From positions 1 through 64,000 of the forward strand of contig CANMAW010000002.1 in NCBI GenBank assembly GCA_947495915.1: DNA of 64,000 nucleotides, in the 5' to 3' direction. The notes under the pieces were generated by a model. It was not told where the DNA came from and did not search any database. It saw only the letters and a list, made by a program, of their open reading frames with translations. The position numbers and the translations under genes were made by a program. Numbering within the stretch: the first letter of the stretch is position 1; the number at the start of each line of letters is the position of its first letter. Source of the DNA: Maribacter algarum (ex Lu et al. 2025) (nom. illeg.). Its GTDB lineage: Bacteria; Bacteroidota; Bacteroidia; Flavobacteriales; Flavobacteriaceae. Positions 8,535 through 17,583 of this stretch are shown here, piece by piece.

Positions 8535-9064
8535 AAGTATACGCGCACAAAGGGAAGCCAAGCGTTCGCATAAATGCTTTTTTGATTATCATACAATACA
8601 TCATAACGAATGCCAATAGTAAAGTTTCTATTTGAATAGCCAAGACCAAGTAATAGAGCAGGAGACCAATAATTATCCTCTACTTTCAAAGAACCTGTGC
8701 CAAGAGATCGATTAACTCGCAATTGTTCTAATTCTGCGGAAATTTGTAAAAAATCAATAGGGTTATATAGTGAAAGTATACTTCCGCCGTAAGCTAAAAA
8801 TTTAGAATCGTCAAATTTGTAATAATTTACACTCAAACTGGTACCTAGGGCAAACTGATTATTGAATTGGTAAATAGCACTTGGTGCCAATGAACCATTA
8901 AAACCGCCATTGGTAAGTCCGAAACCGAGGCTGCCTCCAAATCGCACATGCTTCCAGAAATCACTTCTATTATTTGCATTTTGAGAATAGCAAAAAGAGC
9001 AAGCCATCAAAAAAAGTAAACTAAAAGACAGCTTTTTTAAACTATCAGATATAATTTTGTGCAT
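8531..9064 (-). CDS. Small outer-membrane beta-barrel-like protein
   Basis: From the ATG at 9064 the protein is 177 residues with a signal peptide ending in CSFCYSQ. A longer frame reaches 9091 but the extra 9 residues precede a good signal peptide. The mature part alternates hydrophobic and polar residues with many glycines and aromatics (FGGSLGFGL, ALGTSLSVNYY, LLLGLGYSN) and ends in an aromatic residue (VRVYF), as outer-membrane barrels do. It converges on and overlaps the 116-residue gene by 4 bases. Function unknown. Confidence 0.7.
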   Translation of the reverse strand: MHKIISDSLKKLSFSLLFLMACSFCYSQNANNRSDFWKHVRFGGSLGFGLTNGGFNGSLAPSAIYQFNNQFALGTSLSVNYYKFDDSKFLAYGGSILSLYNPIDFLQISAELEQLRVNRSLGTGSLKVEDNYWSPALLLGLGYSNRNFTIGIRYDVLYDNQKSIYANAWLPFVRVYF

Positions 9065-9117
9065 AATATTCAGTTTTTGGTAAGAATACAATCCTAAGAT
9101 ACGCCTAGAAATGGGAA

Positions 9118-9131
9118 ATGTCGTATTTTTG
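9118..9131 (+). promoter_or_regulatory. -7 promoter region of the sucA operon
   Basis: TATTTTTG (9124-9131) matches TAnnTTTG 35 bases before the sucA ATG. The six bases before it (ATGTCG) make a 14-mer that recurs exactly at 61440-61453 before actA. A -33 TTG is not present at the usual distance. Confidence 0.5.
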
Positions 9132-9165
9132 ATATGAATTTATTCCGAAGAGAGATAAAAGTTTT

Positions 9166-11955
9166 ATGGATAAATATTCCTTTTTAAACGCTGCACATAC
9201 TTCCTTTTTTGCAGCATTATACGATAAGTATTTAACAAGCCCCGACAGTGTAGAGCCTAGTTGGCGCGCCTTTTTTCAAGGTTACGATTTTGGCATTGAA
9301 AGTTCATTAGACGAACTTGATTTGCAACAAATAGGTGAGGTCTCAGAAATGCCGCAATCGCTGCAAAAAGAATTTCAAGTGATTCGGCTTATTGATGGCT
9401 ATAGATCGCGAGGGCATTTGTTTACCAAAACGAACCCAGTTCGCGAACGTAGAAAATATGAACCAACGCTTGAAATTGAAAATTTCGGTTTGTCACAGAG
9501 TGATATGAATACGAAGTTCAACGCTGGTGAAATAATAGGTATAGGTACGAAAACGCTTGATGAGATTATTAAACATTTGAAACACATTTATTGTGACGCA
9601 ATTGGTGTAGAGTATATGTACATCAGAAAGCCTGAACGCGTTGAATGGATTCAAAACTGGCTTAATGTCAATGATAATCACCCAAAATATGATGCAGACC
9701 GCAAAAAACATATTTTAAAAAAACTAAGTCAGGCTGTGTCTTTTGAGAGTTTCTTGCATACAAAATACGTTGGGCAAAAACGTTTTTCTTTAGAAGGTAA
9801 TGAATCTCTGATACCTGGTTTAGATGCCATAGTTGAGCGAGCTGCTGAAATGGGCGTTGAGCAGTTTGTAATGGGTATGGCACATAGAGGGCGTTTAAAC
9901 GTATTGACTAATATTTTCGGAAAAGCAGCTAAAGATATTTTTAGCGAGTTTGATGGTAAAGATTACGAACAGGAAATATTTGATGGTGATGTGAAATACC
10001 ACCTAGGTTGGACCTCTGATCGTAAATCTGATAATGGTAATAAAATAAAAATGAATATTGCTCCTAATCCTTCTCATTTAGAGACCGTAGGAGCTGTAGT
10101 AGAAGGAATAGCAAGAGCGAAACAAGATGCTCATTATGCTGATGACTTTTCAAAAGTGTTGCCGATCGTGGTACATGGTGATGCTGCGATTGCAGGCCAA
10201 GGTTTAGTTTATGAAGTAGTTCAAATGGCTACTTTAGATGGATATAAAACAAATGGAACTATACATATCGTAGTAAATAACCAGATTGGTTTTACTACCA
10301 ATTATTTAGATGCACGTACATCAACATATTGTACCGATGTAGGTAAGGTGACCTTAAGTCCAGTACTGCATGTGAATGCTGATGATGCAGAGGCTGTTGT
10401 TCATGCCTCGCTTTTTGCGTTAGAATATAGAATGCGCTTTAATAGAGATGTTTTTCTTGATTTGTTAGGATATCGTAAGTATGGTCATAACGAAGGAGAT
10501 GAGCCTCGTTTTACGCAACCAAAACTATATAAGGCTATTGCAAAGCATTCAAACCCCAAAGATATTTATGCCGCACGATTAATAGAAGAAGGTGTTATTG
10601 ATAAAGGGTATGTTAAGCAGCTAGAAGATCAGTATAAGGCTGATCTAGAGGAAGAATTAGAAGATTCGCGTAAAGAAGATAAAACCGTTATCACTCCGTT
10701 TATGGCAGATGAATGGAAAGGTTTTGAGAATGTGCGCGAATGGGAAATGATGGATCCTGTTGATACCACATTTGACAAGAAAAAATTGACGTCTATTGCG
10801 AAGGTAATCACCGAGTTGCCAACTAATAAAAAGTTCTTACGCAAGGTTGAGAAATTGGTAAAAGACCGTCAGAAGATGTTTTTCGAAACTGATAAGTTAG
10901 ATTGGGCTATGGGTGAGCTTTTGGCTTATGGTACCTTGCTTGAAGAAGGTTTTGGTGTACGTATGTCAGGGCAAGATGTTGAGCGTGGTACTTTTTCACA
11001 CCGTCACGCAGTAATGAAAGTAGAAGAAAGTGAAGAAGAGGTATTGCTGTTAAATCATTTGTCAGAAAAACAAGGAACCTTTCAAATATATAATTCGTTG
11101 CTATCAGAGTACGGCGTAGTTGGTTTTGATTATGGGTATGCCATGGCTAGTCCGAATACCTTAACCATATGGGAGGCACAATTCGGAGACTTTAGTAATG
11201 GTGCTCAAATTATGATTGACCAATATATCTCTGCTGCAGAAGATAAATGGAAGTTGCAAAACGGTTTGGTAATGTTGCTTCCACATGGTTACGAAGGGCA
11301 AGGTGCCGAACATTCCTCTGCACGTATGGAGCGCTATTTACAGCTTTGTGCTCGCGATAATATGTATATCGCTGATTGTACAACGCCGGCTAATATGTAT
11401 CATTTGTTGCGTAGGCAGATGAAAGCAAATTTTAGAAAACCTTTAATTGTTTTTACTCCTAAAAGCTTATTGAGACACCCAAAAGCCGTTTCTTCTGTAG
11501 ATGAATTAGCAAATGGTTCGTTTCAAGAGGTAATTGATGATCATAGCGCTGATATTAAAAAAGTAAAAACTTTGGTGTTTTGTACAGGTAAGTTTTATTA
11601 TGACTTACTGGCTGTCAAAGAAGAAAATAACAGAGGTGATGTTGCCTTGGTGCGAATTGAGCAGTTGTTTCCGTTACCTTCAGATAAGATGAAAGCAGTT
11701 ATTGAAAAGTATAAAAATGCTGATGACTTAGTTTGGGCACAAGAAGAGCCAAAAAATATGGGTGCATGGAGTCATATGTTAATGCATTTTGATCAGGCAA
11801 GTAGGTTTAGAGTTGCTTCAAGGCGCTTTTATGCTTCGCCCGCTGCTGGTAGTGCAGTTCGATCAAAAAATCGTCATCAACAAGTAATTGATTTTGTTTT
11901 TGACAAGACCAAAAGCAATATGAACAGACGTGTCAGTAAGCCTACTAAAAAATGA
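9166..11955 (+). CDS. sucA: 2-oxoglutarate dehydrogenase E1 component
   Basis: The thiamine-diphosphate decarboxylase of the 2-oxoglutarate dehydrogenase complex (TCA cycle, cytoplasm). At 929 residues it is close to the E. coli protein (933). The N-terminus (YSFLNAAHTSFFAALYDKY) carries the short E2-docking region, followed by FVMGMAHRGRLN, the ThDP/Mg segment HGDAAIAGQGLVYE and NNQIGFTTN, and the C-terminal transketolase-like domain (LLPHGYEGQGAEHSSAR). It heads an operon with an M23 peptidase gene (4-base overlap) and sucB. Confidence 0.97.
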   Translation: MDKYSFLNAAHTSFFAALYDKYLTSPDSVEPSWRAFFQGYDFGIESSLDELDLQQIGEVSEMPQSLQKEFQVIRLIDGYRSRGHLFTKTNPVRERRKYEPTLEIENFGLSQSDMNTKFNAGEIIGIGTKTLDEIIKHLKHIYCDAIGVEYMYIRKPERVEWIQNWLNVNDNHPKYDADRKKHILKKLSQAVSFESFLHTKYVGQKRFSLEGNESLIPGLDAIVERAAEMGVEQFVMGMAHRGRLNVLTNIFGKAAKDIFSEFDGKDYEQEIFDGDVKYHLGWTSDRKSDNGNKIKMNIAPNPSHLETVGAVVEGIARAKQDAHYADDFSKVLPIVVHGDAAIAGQGLVYEVVQMATLDGYKTNGTIHIVVNNQIGFTTNYLDARTSTYCTDVGKVTLSPVLHVNADDAEAVVHASLFALEYRMRFNRDVFLDLLGYRKYGHNEGDEPRFTQPKLYKAIAKHSNPKDIYAARLIEEGVIDKGYVKQLEDQYKADLEEELEDSRKEDKTVITPFMADEWKGFENVREWEMMDPVDTTFDKKKLTSIAKVITELPTNKKFLRKVEKLVKDRQKMFFETDKLDWAMGELLAYGTLLEEGFGVRMSGQDVERGTFSHRHAVMKVEESEEEVLLLNHLSEKQGTFQIYNSLLSEYGVVGFDYGYAMASPNTLTIWEAQFGDFSNGAQIMIDQYISAAEDKWKLQNGLVMLLPHGYEGQGAEHSSARMERYLQLCARDNMYIADCTTPANMYHLLRRQMKANFRKPLIVFTPKSLLRHPKAVSSVDELANGSFQEVIDDHSADIKKVKTLVFCTGKFYYDLLAVKEENNRGDVALVRIEQLFPLPSDKMKAVIEKYKNADDLVWAQEEPKNMGAWSHMLMHFDQASRFRVASRRFYASPAAGSAVRSKNRHQQVIDFVFDKTKSNMNRRVSKPTKK

Positions 11956-12923
11956 TAAAACGTTTTTGCCTTTTTTTTATATTATTGATGAATGTTGGGT
12001 TTGCTCAAGAAGACGAGGAGCTACCTAATTATGCTAGTGCGGCGGCAGAATTCATGTCATTGTATAATGCTGGCGATTATCAAGGTATTTTTGAGCTGTT
12101 TAATGATGATATGAAAAAAGCATTGCCGCGTGAAAATACCATAGATTTTTTTAGTCAAAATGTCAGTGGTTTGATGGGTAATATTGTTGAAATGCATTAT
12201 ACAACAATGAAAGATGGGGCTCATTTTTATCGTACCACATTTGATAGAGCAATTGCAGATATAGCAATAAGTTTAAGTCCAAGTAATCAAATAATGGGTT
12301 TTTTGATTACACCACTTAAGCCTGATGATTTACCTATTCTTGAACGTAATAGCACTAAAATGATTTTGCCTTTCAATGAAACGGTATTTGTTTTCTGGGG
12401 AGGTACAACAGAGGAGCAAAATTATCATATGGCAGATGCAACACAGCAATATGCTTATGATATTTTAATGGTTGAAAATGGTGCCTCATATAAAGGAGAT
12501 GCATCAAAAAATGAAAACTATTTTATCTTTGGAAAAGATGTTATTGCGCCTTGTGATGCTCGGGTAGTGAAAGTGATATCTGGCGTTGTTGATAACGTTC
12601 CAGGAGAATTAAATCCTGCTCAATTGACTGGAAATACAGTAGTACTGCAAGCAAGTGATGACGAATTTTTGTTGTTTGCTCACCTAAAAGAAGGTTCAAT
12701 ACTCGTTGAAGTAGGTCAAGATGTTTTGCAGGGTGAGGTAATAGGCCTTTGTGGTAATTCAGGTAATTCAACCGAACCACATTTGCATTTAGGACTTCAG
12801 AATGATGCTGAATTTTTAAAGTCTACTGGAGCTAAGTTGTATTTCGATAGATTGCTAGTTAACGGAGAATTAAAAGAAGACTATCTTCCGGTAAAAGAAG
12901 ATTTTATAAAAAATATAAATTAA
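11952..12923 (+). CDS. Exported M23-family metallopeptidase with N-terminal DUF3887-like domain
   Basis: A 323-residue protein with a signal peptide (MIKRFCLFFILLMNVGFAQ). Residues about 25-125 look like the NTF2-like DUF3887 domain. Residues about 140-300 are a peptidase M23 (lysostaphin-type) domain with candidate zinc ligands H159, D170 and H279 and catalytic-type H244 (FAHL) and H277 (HLHLG). Such enzymes usually cut peptidoglycan cross-links. Its ATG overlaps the sucA stop (ATGA), and sucB follows 6 bases later, so an envelope protein is encoded inside a TCA-cycle operon. Confidence 0.85.
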   Translation: MIKRFCLFFILLMNVGFAQEDEELPNYASAAAEFMSLYNAGDYQGIFELFNDDMKKALPRENTIDFFSQNVSGLMGNIVEMHYTTMKDGAHFYRTTFDRAIADIAISLSPSNQIMGFLITPLKPDDLPILERNSTKMILPFNETVFVFWGGTTEEQNYHMADATQQYAYDILMVENGASYKGDASKNENYFIFGKDVIAPCDARVVKVISGVVDNVPGELNPAQLTGNTVVLQASDDEFLLFAHLKEGSILVEVGQDVLQGEVIGLCGNSGNSTEPHLHLGLQNDAEFLKSTGAKLYFDRLLVNGELKEDYLPVKEDFIKNIN

Positions 12924-12929
12924 AATAAA

Positions 12930-14144
12930 ATGGTTTTAGAAATGAAAGTCCCTTCACCGGGAGAATCGATAACTGAAGTTGAAATAGCGGAATGGTTGGT
13001 AGAAGATGGTGATTATGTTGAAAAAGATCAAGCAATTGCCGAAGTTGATTCTGATAAAGCGACTTTAGAATTGCCAGCAGAACAAAGCGGTATCATTACT
13101 TTAAAAGCAGAAGTAGGAGATGCAGTTGAGGTTGGTGCTGTGGTATGTTTAATTGATACTAGTGCTGCAAAACCAGAAGGTTCTGAAGCTTCTGAAGCTG
13201 AAGAGAAGAAAGAAGTTGTTAAAGAAGTGGCTAAAAAAGAAGAAAAGCCCGTTGCTAAAGAAAATTATGCAACTGGTAGTGCGTCACCTGCAGCTAAGAA
13301 AATATTAGATGAAAAAGGAGTTAAAACTAGTGAGGTTAAAGGCACCGGCAGAGACGGTAGAATCATGAAAGAAGATGCGGTGAATGCCGTTCCTTCTATG
13401 GGTTCTCCTACCGGTGGAAGTAGAGGAGAATCACGTTCTAAACTATCAATGCTTCGACGAAAAGTTGCTGAAAGATTGGTTTCTGCTAAAAACGAAACCG
13501 CTATGCTGACTACTTTTAACGAAGTTGATATGTCGCCTATTTTTGAATTAAGAAAGCAATACAAAGAAGACTTTAAGTCAAAACATGGTGTGAGTTTAGG
13601 TTTTATGAGTTTCTTTACTAAGGCTGTGGTGCGTGCATTAGAAATGTATCCAGCAGTGAATTCTATGATTGACGGAAAAGAAATGATTTCATATGATTTC
13701 TGTGATATTAGTATAGCGGTTTCTGGTCCTAAAGGATTAATGGTGCCAGTTATTAGAAATGCTGAAAACTTAACATTTAGGGGAGTAGAGGCAGAAGTAA
13801 AGCGGTTAGCTTTGCGAGCTAGAGATGGTGAAATTACTGTTGATGAAATGACAGGAGGTACTTTTACGATCACCAATGGAGGAGTCTTTGGTTCAATGTT
13901 ATCTACGCCGATTATAAATCCTCCTCAAAGTGCTATTTTAGGAATGCATAATATTGTTGAGCGTCCGATAGCAAAAGATGGTGCAATTGCAATAGCTCCA
14001 ATAATGTATGTGGCATTATCATATGATCATAGAATAATTGATGGTAAAGAATCAGTAGGTTTCTTAGTGGCAGTTAAAGAAGCATTGGAAAACCCTCAGG
14101 AATTATTAATGGATAATAATGTAAAGAAAGCACTTGAGATGTAA
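12930..14144 (+). CDS. sucB: Dihydrolipoyllysine-residue succinyltransferase (2-oxoglutarate dehydrogenase E2)
   Basis: The E2 core of the 2-oxoglutarate dehydrogenase complex. In order: one lipoyl domain (1-75) with the lipoylated K43 in DSDKATLE; a charged K/E-rich linker (80-112); the E1/E3-binding domain (about 115-150, [12 protein letters not shown] ... [12 protein letters not shown]); and the acyltransferase domain with the SYDHRIIDG active-site motif near the C-terminus. At 404 residues it matches the family. E3 is not in this window. A bidirectional terminator follows. Confidence 0.97.
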   Translation: MVLEMKVPSPGESITEVEIAEWLVEDGDYVEKDQAIAEVDSDKATLELPAEQSGIITLKAEVGDAVEVGAVVCLIDTSAAKPEGSEASEAEEKKEVVKEVAKKEEKPVAKENYATGSASPAAKKILDEKGVKTSEVKGTGRDGRIMKEDAVNAVPSMGSPTGGSRGESRSKLSMLRRKVAERLVSAKNETAMLTTFNEVDMSPIFELRKQYKEDFKSKHGVSLGFMSFFTKAVVRALEMYPAVNSMIDGKEMISYDFCDISIAVSGPKGLMVPVIRNAENLTFRGVEAEVKRLALRARDGEITVDEMTGGTFTITNGGVFGSMLSTPIINPPQSAILGMHNIVERPIAKDGAIAIAPIMYVALSYDHRIIDGKESVGFLVAVKEALENPQELLMDNNVKKALEM

Positions 14145-14162
14145 GACTTTCTTTTAGATAAA

Positions 14163-14199
14163 CAAAAAAGCTGTTATCAATATGCTAACAGCTTTTTTG
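14163..14199. terminator. Bidirectional intrinsic terminator after sucB
   Basis: Stem AGCTGTTA / TAACAGCT (about 14169-14176, 14185-14192) flanked by A6 and T6, between the convergent sucB and aspartic-protease genes. Confidence 0.87.
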
Positions 14200-14232
14200 T
14201 TTTATTATATTCTGAATGAAAAAGGCATGATA

Positions 14233-14679
14233 TTATTTTACTACTTTTAAATAAACTACATTCTTTTTATAATCAATAATTGCTTTGCTTTTCTTTAAAA
14301 TATCTGCGCCAATGATGCCATCAACTGGTAATGCATTATGTGCTGTTAAGGCTTTGTTGACATGAACCAGATCAAAAAGAACGATTTTAAGTTTGTTGCT
14401 TTTCCAGCCCAATATTTTGATGGTGTTCTTTGTTGAAACTAAAGTTTCCATATTTGTGGCTCCGGCACCCGCAGCTTTAATTTTAGATTTTTTGGTGGTT
14501 AGATGAAAAGTTTCAATTTTATCAAAGCCAACACATGTGTTTGATGCTCCGGTATCAAGAATAAATCTTCCCTTTACTCCGTTTAATTTTGCCTTAATTT
14601 CAAAATGATTGGTTGCGGTTAAAACCAATGGTACTTTTATATAGTTCTTTTGTTTTAAAAACTTTTCTAGGCTAGCCAT
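14233..14679 (-). CDS. Retropepsin-like aspartic protease (clan AA)
   Basis: From the ATG at 14679 the protein is 148 residues; the frame extends to 14748 but that would overlap the divergent TatD gene and adds an unlikely N-terminus. The catalytic motif is D42-T-G in FILDTGASNTCV, and a flap/second-lobe signature DGIIGADIL lies near 120-128, as in single-domain bacterial retropepsin-like proteases that act as dimers. There is no signal peptide. Its role is unknown. Confidence 0.8.
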   Translation of the reverse strand: MASLEKFLKQKNYIKVPLVLTATNHFEIKAKLNGVKGRFILDTGASNTCVGFDKIETFHLTTKKSKIKAAGAGATNMETLVSTKNTIKILGWKSNKLKIVLFDLVHVNKALTAHNALPVDGIIGADILKKSKAIIDYKKNVVYLKVVK

Positions 14680-14721
14680 ATAATCTTTTATTTGAAGCAA
14701 ATATAACCCTATTTTTGAGCT

Positions 14722-15489
14722 ATGATTTTGACCGATACACATACACATTTATATAGTGAAGCCTTTGATGAAGATCGCATAGAGGTGATTGAACGAGCGG
14801 TGAATAACGGAGTAGAGCGTTTTTTTATTCCGGCCATTGATTCTTCTTATACTAAGGCAATGTTTGATCTGAAATTGAATCACCCTGACAAGATGTTCTT
14901 AATGATGGGTTTGCATCCTACGCATGTGAAAGAAAATGTAGTAGAAGAATTAAAACATGTAACTGAAATGCTAAAAGCGCATAAATTCTGTGCTGTTGGT
15001 GAAATTGGTATTGATTTATATTGGGATAAATCTTCTCTTAAAGAACAGCAGAAGGCTTTTCAGTACCAAATTCAATTAGCTAAGAAATATAAACTTCCTA
15101 TTATAATTCATTGCAGAGAAGCTTTTGATGAAATTTTTGAAATTCTAGAAAAGGAAAAAGGAGATGATCTTTATGGAATTTTTCATTGTTTCACAGGTAC
15201 ATTAAAACAGGCAATTCAAGCAATTTCTTATAATATGATGTTAGGCATTGGTGGTGTAGTGACTTTTAAAAATGGAAAGATTGATACTTTTTTGAATCAA
15301 ATCGATTTAAAACACATCGTTCTAGAGACTGATTCGCCATATTTGGCTCCGGTTCCTTATAGAGGAAAGAGAAATGAAAGTTCAAATTTGTTGAAAGTAG
15401 CAGAAAAATTAGCTGAAATATATAATATGCCAATTGATGAAATTGCAAAAATAACAACAGCAAACTCTATAAGAGTTTTTGGTATTTAA
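14722..15489 (+). CDS. TatD-family metal-dependent hydrolase / DNase
   Basis: A 255-residue TIM-barrel hydrolase. Metal-binding H7 and H9 lie in TDTHTHLY; further ligands are in GEIGIDLYWD, IIHCREAFDE and HCFTGT; the last aspartate is in ETDSPYLAPVP, followed by the YRGKRNE motif. TatD proteins are 3'-5' DNases implicated in DNA repair and quality control. It is followed 14 bases later by ansA, so they are probably cotranscribed. Confidence 0.92.
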   Translation: MILTDTHTHLYSEAFDEDRIEVIERAVNNGVERFFIPAIDSSYTKAMFDLKLNHPDKMFLMMGLHPTHVKENVVEELKHVTEMLKAHKFCAVGEIGIDLYWDKSSLKEQQKAFQYQIQLAKKYKLPIIIHCREAFDEIFEILEKEKGDDLYGIFHCFTGTLKQAIQAISYNMMLGIGGVVTFKNGKIDTFLNQIDLKHIVLETDSPYLAPVPYRGKRNESSNLLKVAEKLAEIYNMPIDEIAKITTANSIRVFGI

Positions 15490-15503
15490 TACCTTAATAT
15501 AGT

Positions 15504-16532
15504 ATGAGTAAAACAACAAAAATACTACTTGTTTATACTGGTGGAACTATCGGTATGGTGAAGGATTATGAAACGGGAGCTTTAAAGGCTTTTAACTTTA
15601 AAAAGTTACTTAAAAATATTCCAGAACTAACTCAAATTGACTGTCAAATTGATAGTGTGTCATTTGACGACCCAATTGATTCTTCAAACATTAGCACATT
15701 GCATTGGGTAGAAATTGCACAGATTATTGAAGCGCACTATGAAACCCATGATGGATTTGTCGTGCTTCACGGTAGTGATACTATGAGTTATTCGGCATCA
15801 GCACTCAGTTATATGTTAGAAAATCTTGCCAAGCCGGTAATTTTTACTGGGTCGCAATTGCCGATCGGTGATTTGAGAACTGATGCTAAAGAGAATTTAA
15901 TTACTTCTATACAAATAGCGGCTTTACAAAAGAATGGCAGGCCTGTTATACAAGAAGTAGGACTTTATTTTGAATATAAATTATACCGCGGTAATCGTAC
16001 GACTAAGATAAATGCAGAGCATTTTGAAGCATTCGCATCAATGAATTACCCTCCTTTGGTAGAATCTGGAGTGCATTTAAAAGTTTATCACGAATATTTA
16101 TTACCTCGAAAAAGGGCTAAAAAGCTGTTGGTTCATACCGTATTAGATGATAATGTGGTCATTTTAAAATTATTTCCAGGATTTAATGCTAAAACTTTAA
16201 CCGCAGTTCTCGATACTCCAGATTTAAAGGCAGTGGTTTTGGAAACTTATGGTGCAGGAAATGCCCCAACGGAGTCTTGGCTAGTTGAAGGGCTTAAAAA
16301 AGCGATGAAAAAAGGTCTATTCATTATTAATGTGACACAGTGTTCTGGAGGAAGTGTTATTATGGGGCAATATGAAACGAGTGAGCAACTGAAAAAACTA
16401 CAAGTTGTTAATGGTAAAGACATTACAACTGAAGCAGCAATCACTAAATTGATGTATTTGTTAGGAAGTAATATTTCATCTAAAACTTTTAAGACAATTT
16501 TTGAAACTCCTTTACGTGGAGAAATGGAATAA
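15504..16532 (+). CDS. ansA: Type I (cytoplasmic) L-asparaginase
   Basis: Hydrolyses L-asparagine to aspartate and ammonia. The 342-residue protein has no signal peptide, which fits the cytoplasmic type I enzyme. The nucleophile threonine is T15 in YTGGTIG, and the second triad is in VLHGSDTMSYSAS (D92, T93). The C-terminal allosteric-domain segment (ETYGAGNAPT) is also present. It lies directly downstream of the TatD gene; tRNA-Ser follows. Confidence 0.94.
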   Translation: MSKTTKILLVYTGGTIGMVKDYETGALKAFNFKKLLKNIPELTQIDCQIDSVSFDDPIDSSNISTLHWVEIAQIIEAHYETHDGFVVLHGSDTMSYSASALSYMLENLAKPVIFTGSQLPIGDLRTDAKENLITSIQIAALQKNGRPVIQEVGLYFEYKLYRGNRTTKINAEHFEAFASMNYPPLVESGVHLKVYHEYLLPRKRAKKLLVHTVLDDNVVILKLFPGFNAKTLTAVLDTPDLKAVVLETYGAGNAPTESWLVEGLKKAMKKGLFIINVTQCSGGSVIMGQYETSEQLKKLQVVNGKDITTEAAITKLMYLLGSNISSKTFKTIFETPLRGEME

Positions 16533-16537
16533 AATAG

Positions 16538-16567
16538 TTGATATTATTTCTGTAACTAATATTTTTT
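16538..16567 (+). promoter_or_regulatory. Probable promoter of tRNA-Ser
   Basis: TTG at 16538-16540, exactly 19 bases, then TATTTTTT at 16560-16567 (seven of eight positions of TAnnTTTG counting the free ones). It lies 31 bases before the tRNA. Confidence 0.45.
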
Positions 16568-16598
16568 TTGTTATTTGGCCAACCTTTAAGGCCGAAAT

Positions 16599-16686
16599 AG
16601 AGAGGTGGCCGAGTGGTCGAAGGCGCACGCCTGGAAAGTGTGTATACACCAAAAGTGTATCGAGGGTTCGAATCCCTTCCTCTCTG
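16599..16686 (+). tRNA. tRNA-Ser (anticodon GGA)
   Basis: An 88-base tRNA with a 7-bp acceptor stem AGAGAGG / CCTCTCT (16599-16605, 16679-16685), discriminator G, no encoded CCA, an anticodon arm CACGC-CTGGAAA-GTGTG with GGA at 16633-16635, a long class II variable arm (TACAC / GTGTA) and a T arm GAGGG-TTCGAAT-CCCTT. It reads UCC and UCU serine codons. Confidence 0.96.
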
Positions 16687-16769
16687 CATTTAAATTTTAC
16701 TTTTATTATTGCTAATTTTTTTTATCTTTAACCCGATTGATTAACTAACTAAATTTAAGTTTGAACGAA

Positions 16770-17558
16770 ATGAAAAGATTATTCTCTATCCTAGCGTTGG
16801 CTGGGTTGTTTGTATTAACTACAAATACTGTAAATGCTAAAACAACTACTTCTGCAGTAGTTTCAAATCTAACAACAGTTGCCGCAACCACAGTTATGCT
16901 TCAAGATGCTGCTGCTGATTCTGGTGATCGAAGCTTTACTCAAGTTTTGAAAGAGCAATATATCAAAGGTGGTGCTGGCTTCATGAGCTTCGTATTAATC
17001 TGTTTGATTTTAGGTCTTGCTGTTGCTATTGAAAGAATTATTTACTTAAATCTTGCAAGCACTAATTCAGCAAAATTAAAGCAACAAGTAGAAGATGCTC
17101 TTGCATCTGGTGGTGTTGAAGCTGCTAAAGAGGTTTGTAGAAATACAAAAGGACCTGTTGCATCAATCTATTATCAAGGTCTTGAAAGAGCTGGTGAGAG
17201 TGTAGAGGCTGCTGAAAAAGCGGTTGTTTCTTACGGTGGTGTTCAAATGGGGCAATTAGAGAAAAATGTTTCTTGGTTATCTTTATTTATTGCTATTGCA
17301 CCAATGCTTGGTTTCATGGGTACGGTAATCGGTATGATTGCGGCCTTCGAAAAAATTAGTGCTGTTGGTAACTTAAGTGCCTCATTAATTGCAGGTGATA
17401 TTCAAGTTGCACTTTTAACAACAGTATTTGGTTTAATTACTGCGATTATCCTTCAAATCTTTTACAACTATATCATCGCTAAGATTGATAGTATTGTAAA
17501 TGATATGGAAGACTCATCAATCTCTTTGATTGATATGTTGGTGGATCACAAAAAATAA
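16770..17558 (+). CDS. exbB: ExbB / TolQ-type proton-channel protein (MotA/TolQ/ExbB family)
   Basis: The inner-membrane proton-channel subunit that works with ExbD to energise TonB-dependent outer-membrane transport. From the ATG at 16770 it is 262 residues; a TTG at 16761 is less likely. It starts with a cleavable-looking signal segment (LFVLTTNTVNAKT), as is common for Bacteroidetes ExbB, followed by a helix at about 70-90 and the conserved two-helix core (IAPMLGFMGTVIGMI ... ALLTTVFGLITAI). It is the first gene of an operon with a small membrane protein and two exbD genes. Confidence 0.92.
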   Translation: MKRLFSILALAGLFVLTTNTVNAKTTTSAVVSNLTTVAATTVMLQDAAADSGDRSFTQVLKEQYIKGGAGFMSFVLICLILGLAVAIERIIYLNLASTNSAKLKQQVEDALASGGVEAAKEVCRNTKGPVASIYYQGLERAGESVEAAEKAVVSYGGVQMGQLEKNVSWLSLFIAIAPMLGFMGTVIGMIAAFEKISAVGNLSASLIAGDIQVALLTTVFGLITAIILQIFYNYIIAKIDSIVNDMEDSSISLIDMLVDHKK

Positions 17559-17583
17559 TCGTCGCACTTAATACCAAAGAATA

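Noticed and set aside
13265-13876. Minus-strand open frame of 203 codons inside sucB
   Set aside because: It lies entirely within sucB, which is certain, and its composition is that of an antisense frame of codon-biased coding DNA.
16501-16731. Open frame across tRNA-Ser
   Set aside because: It runs from inside ansA through the tRNA; the tRNA explains the conserved bases.
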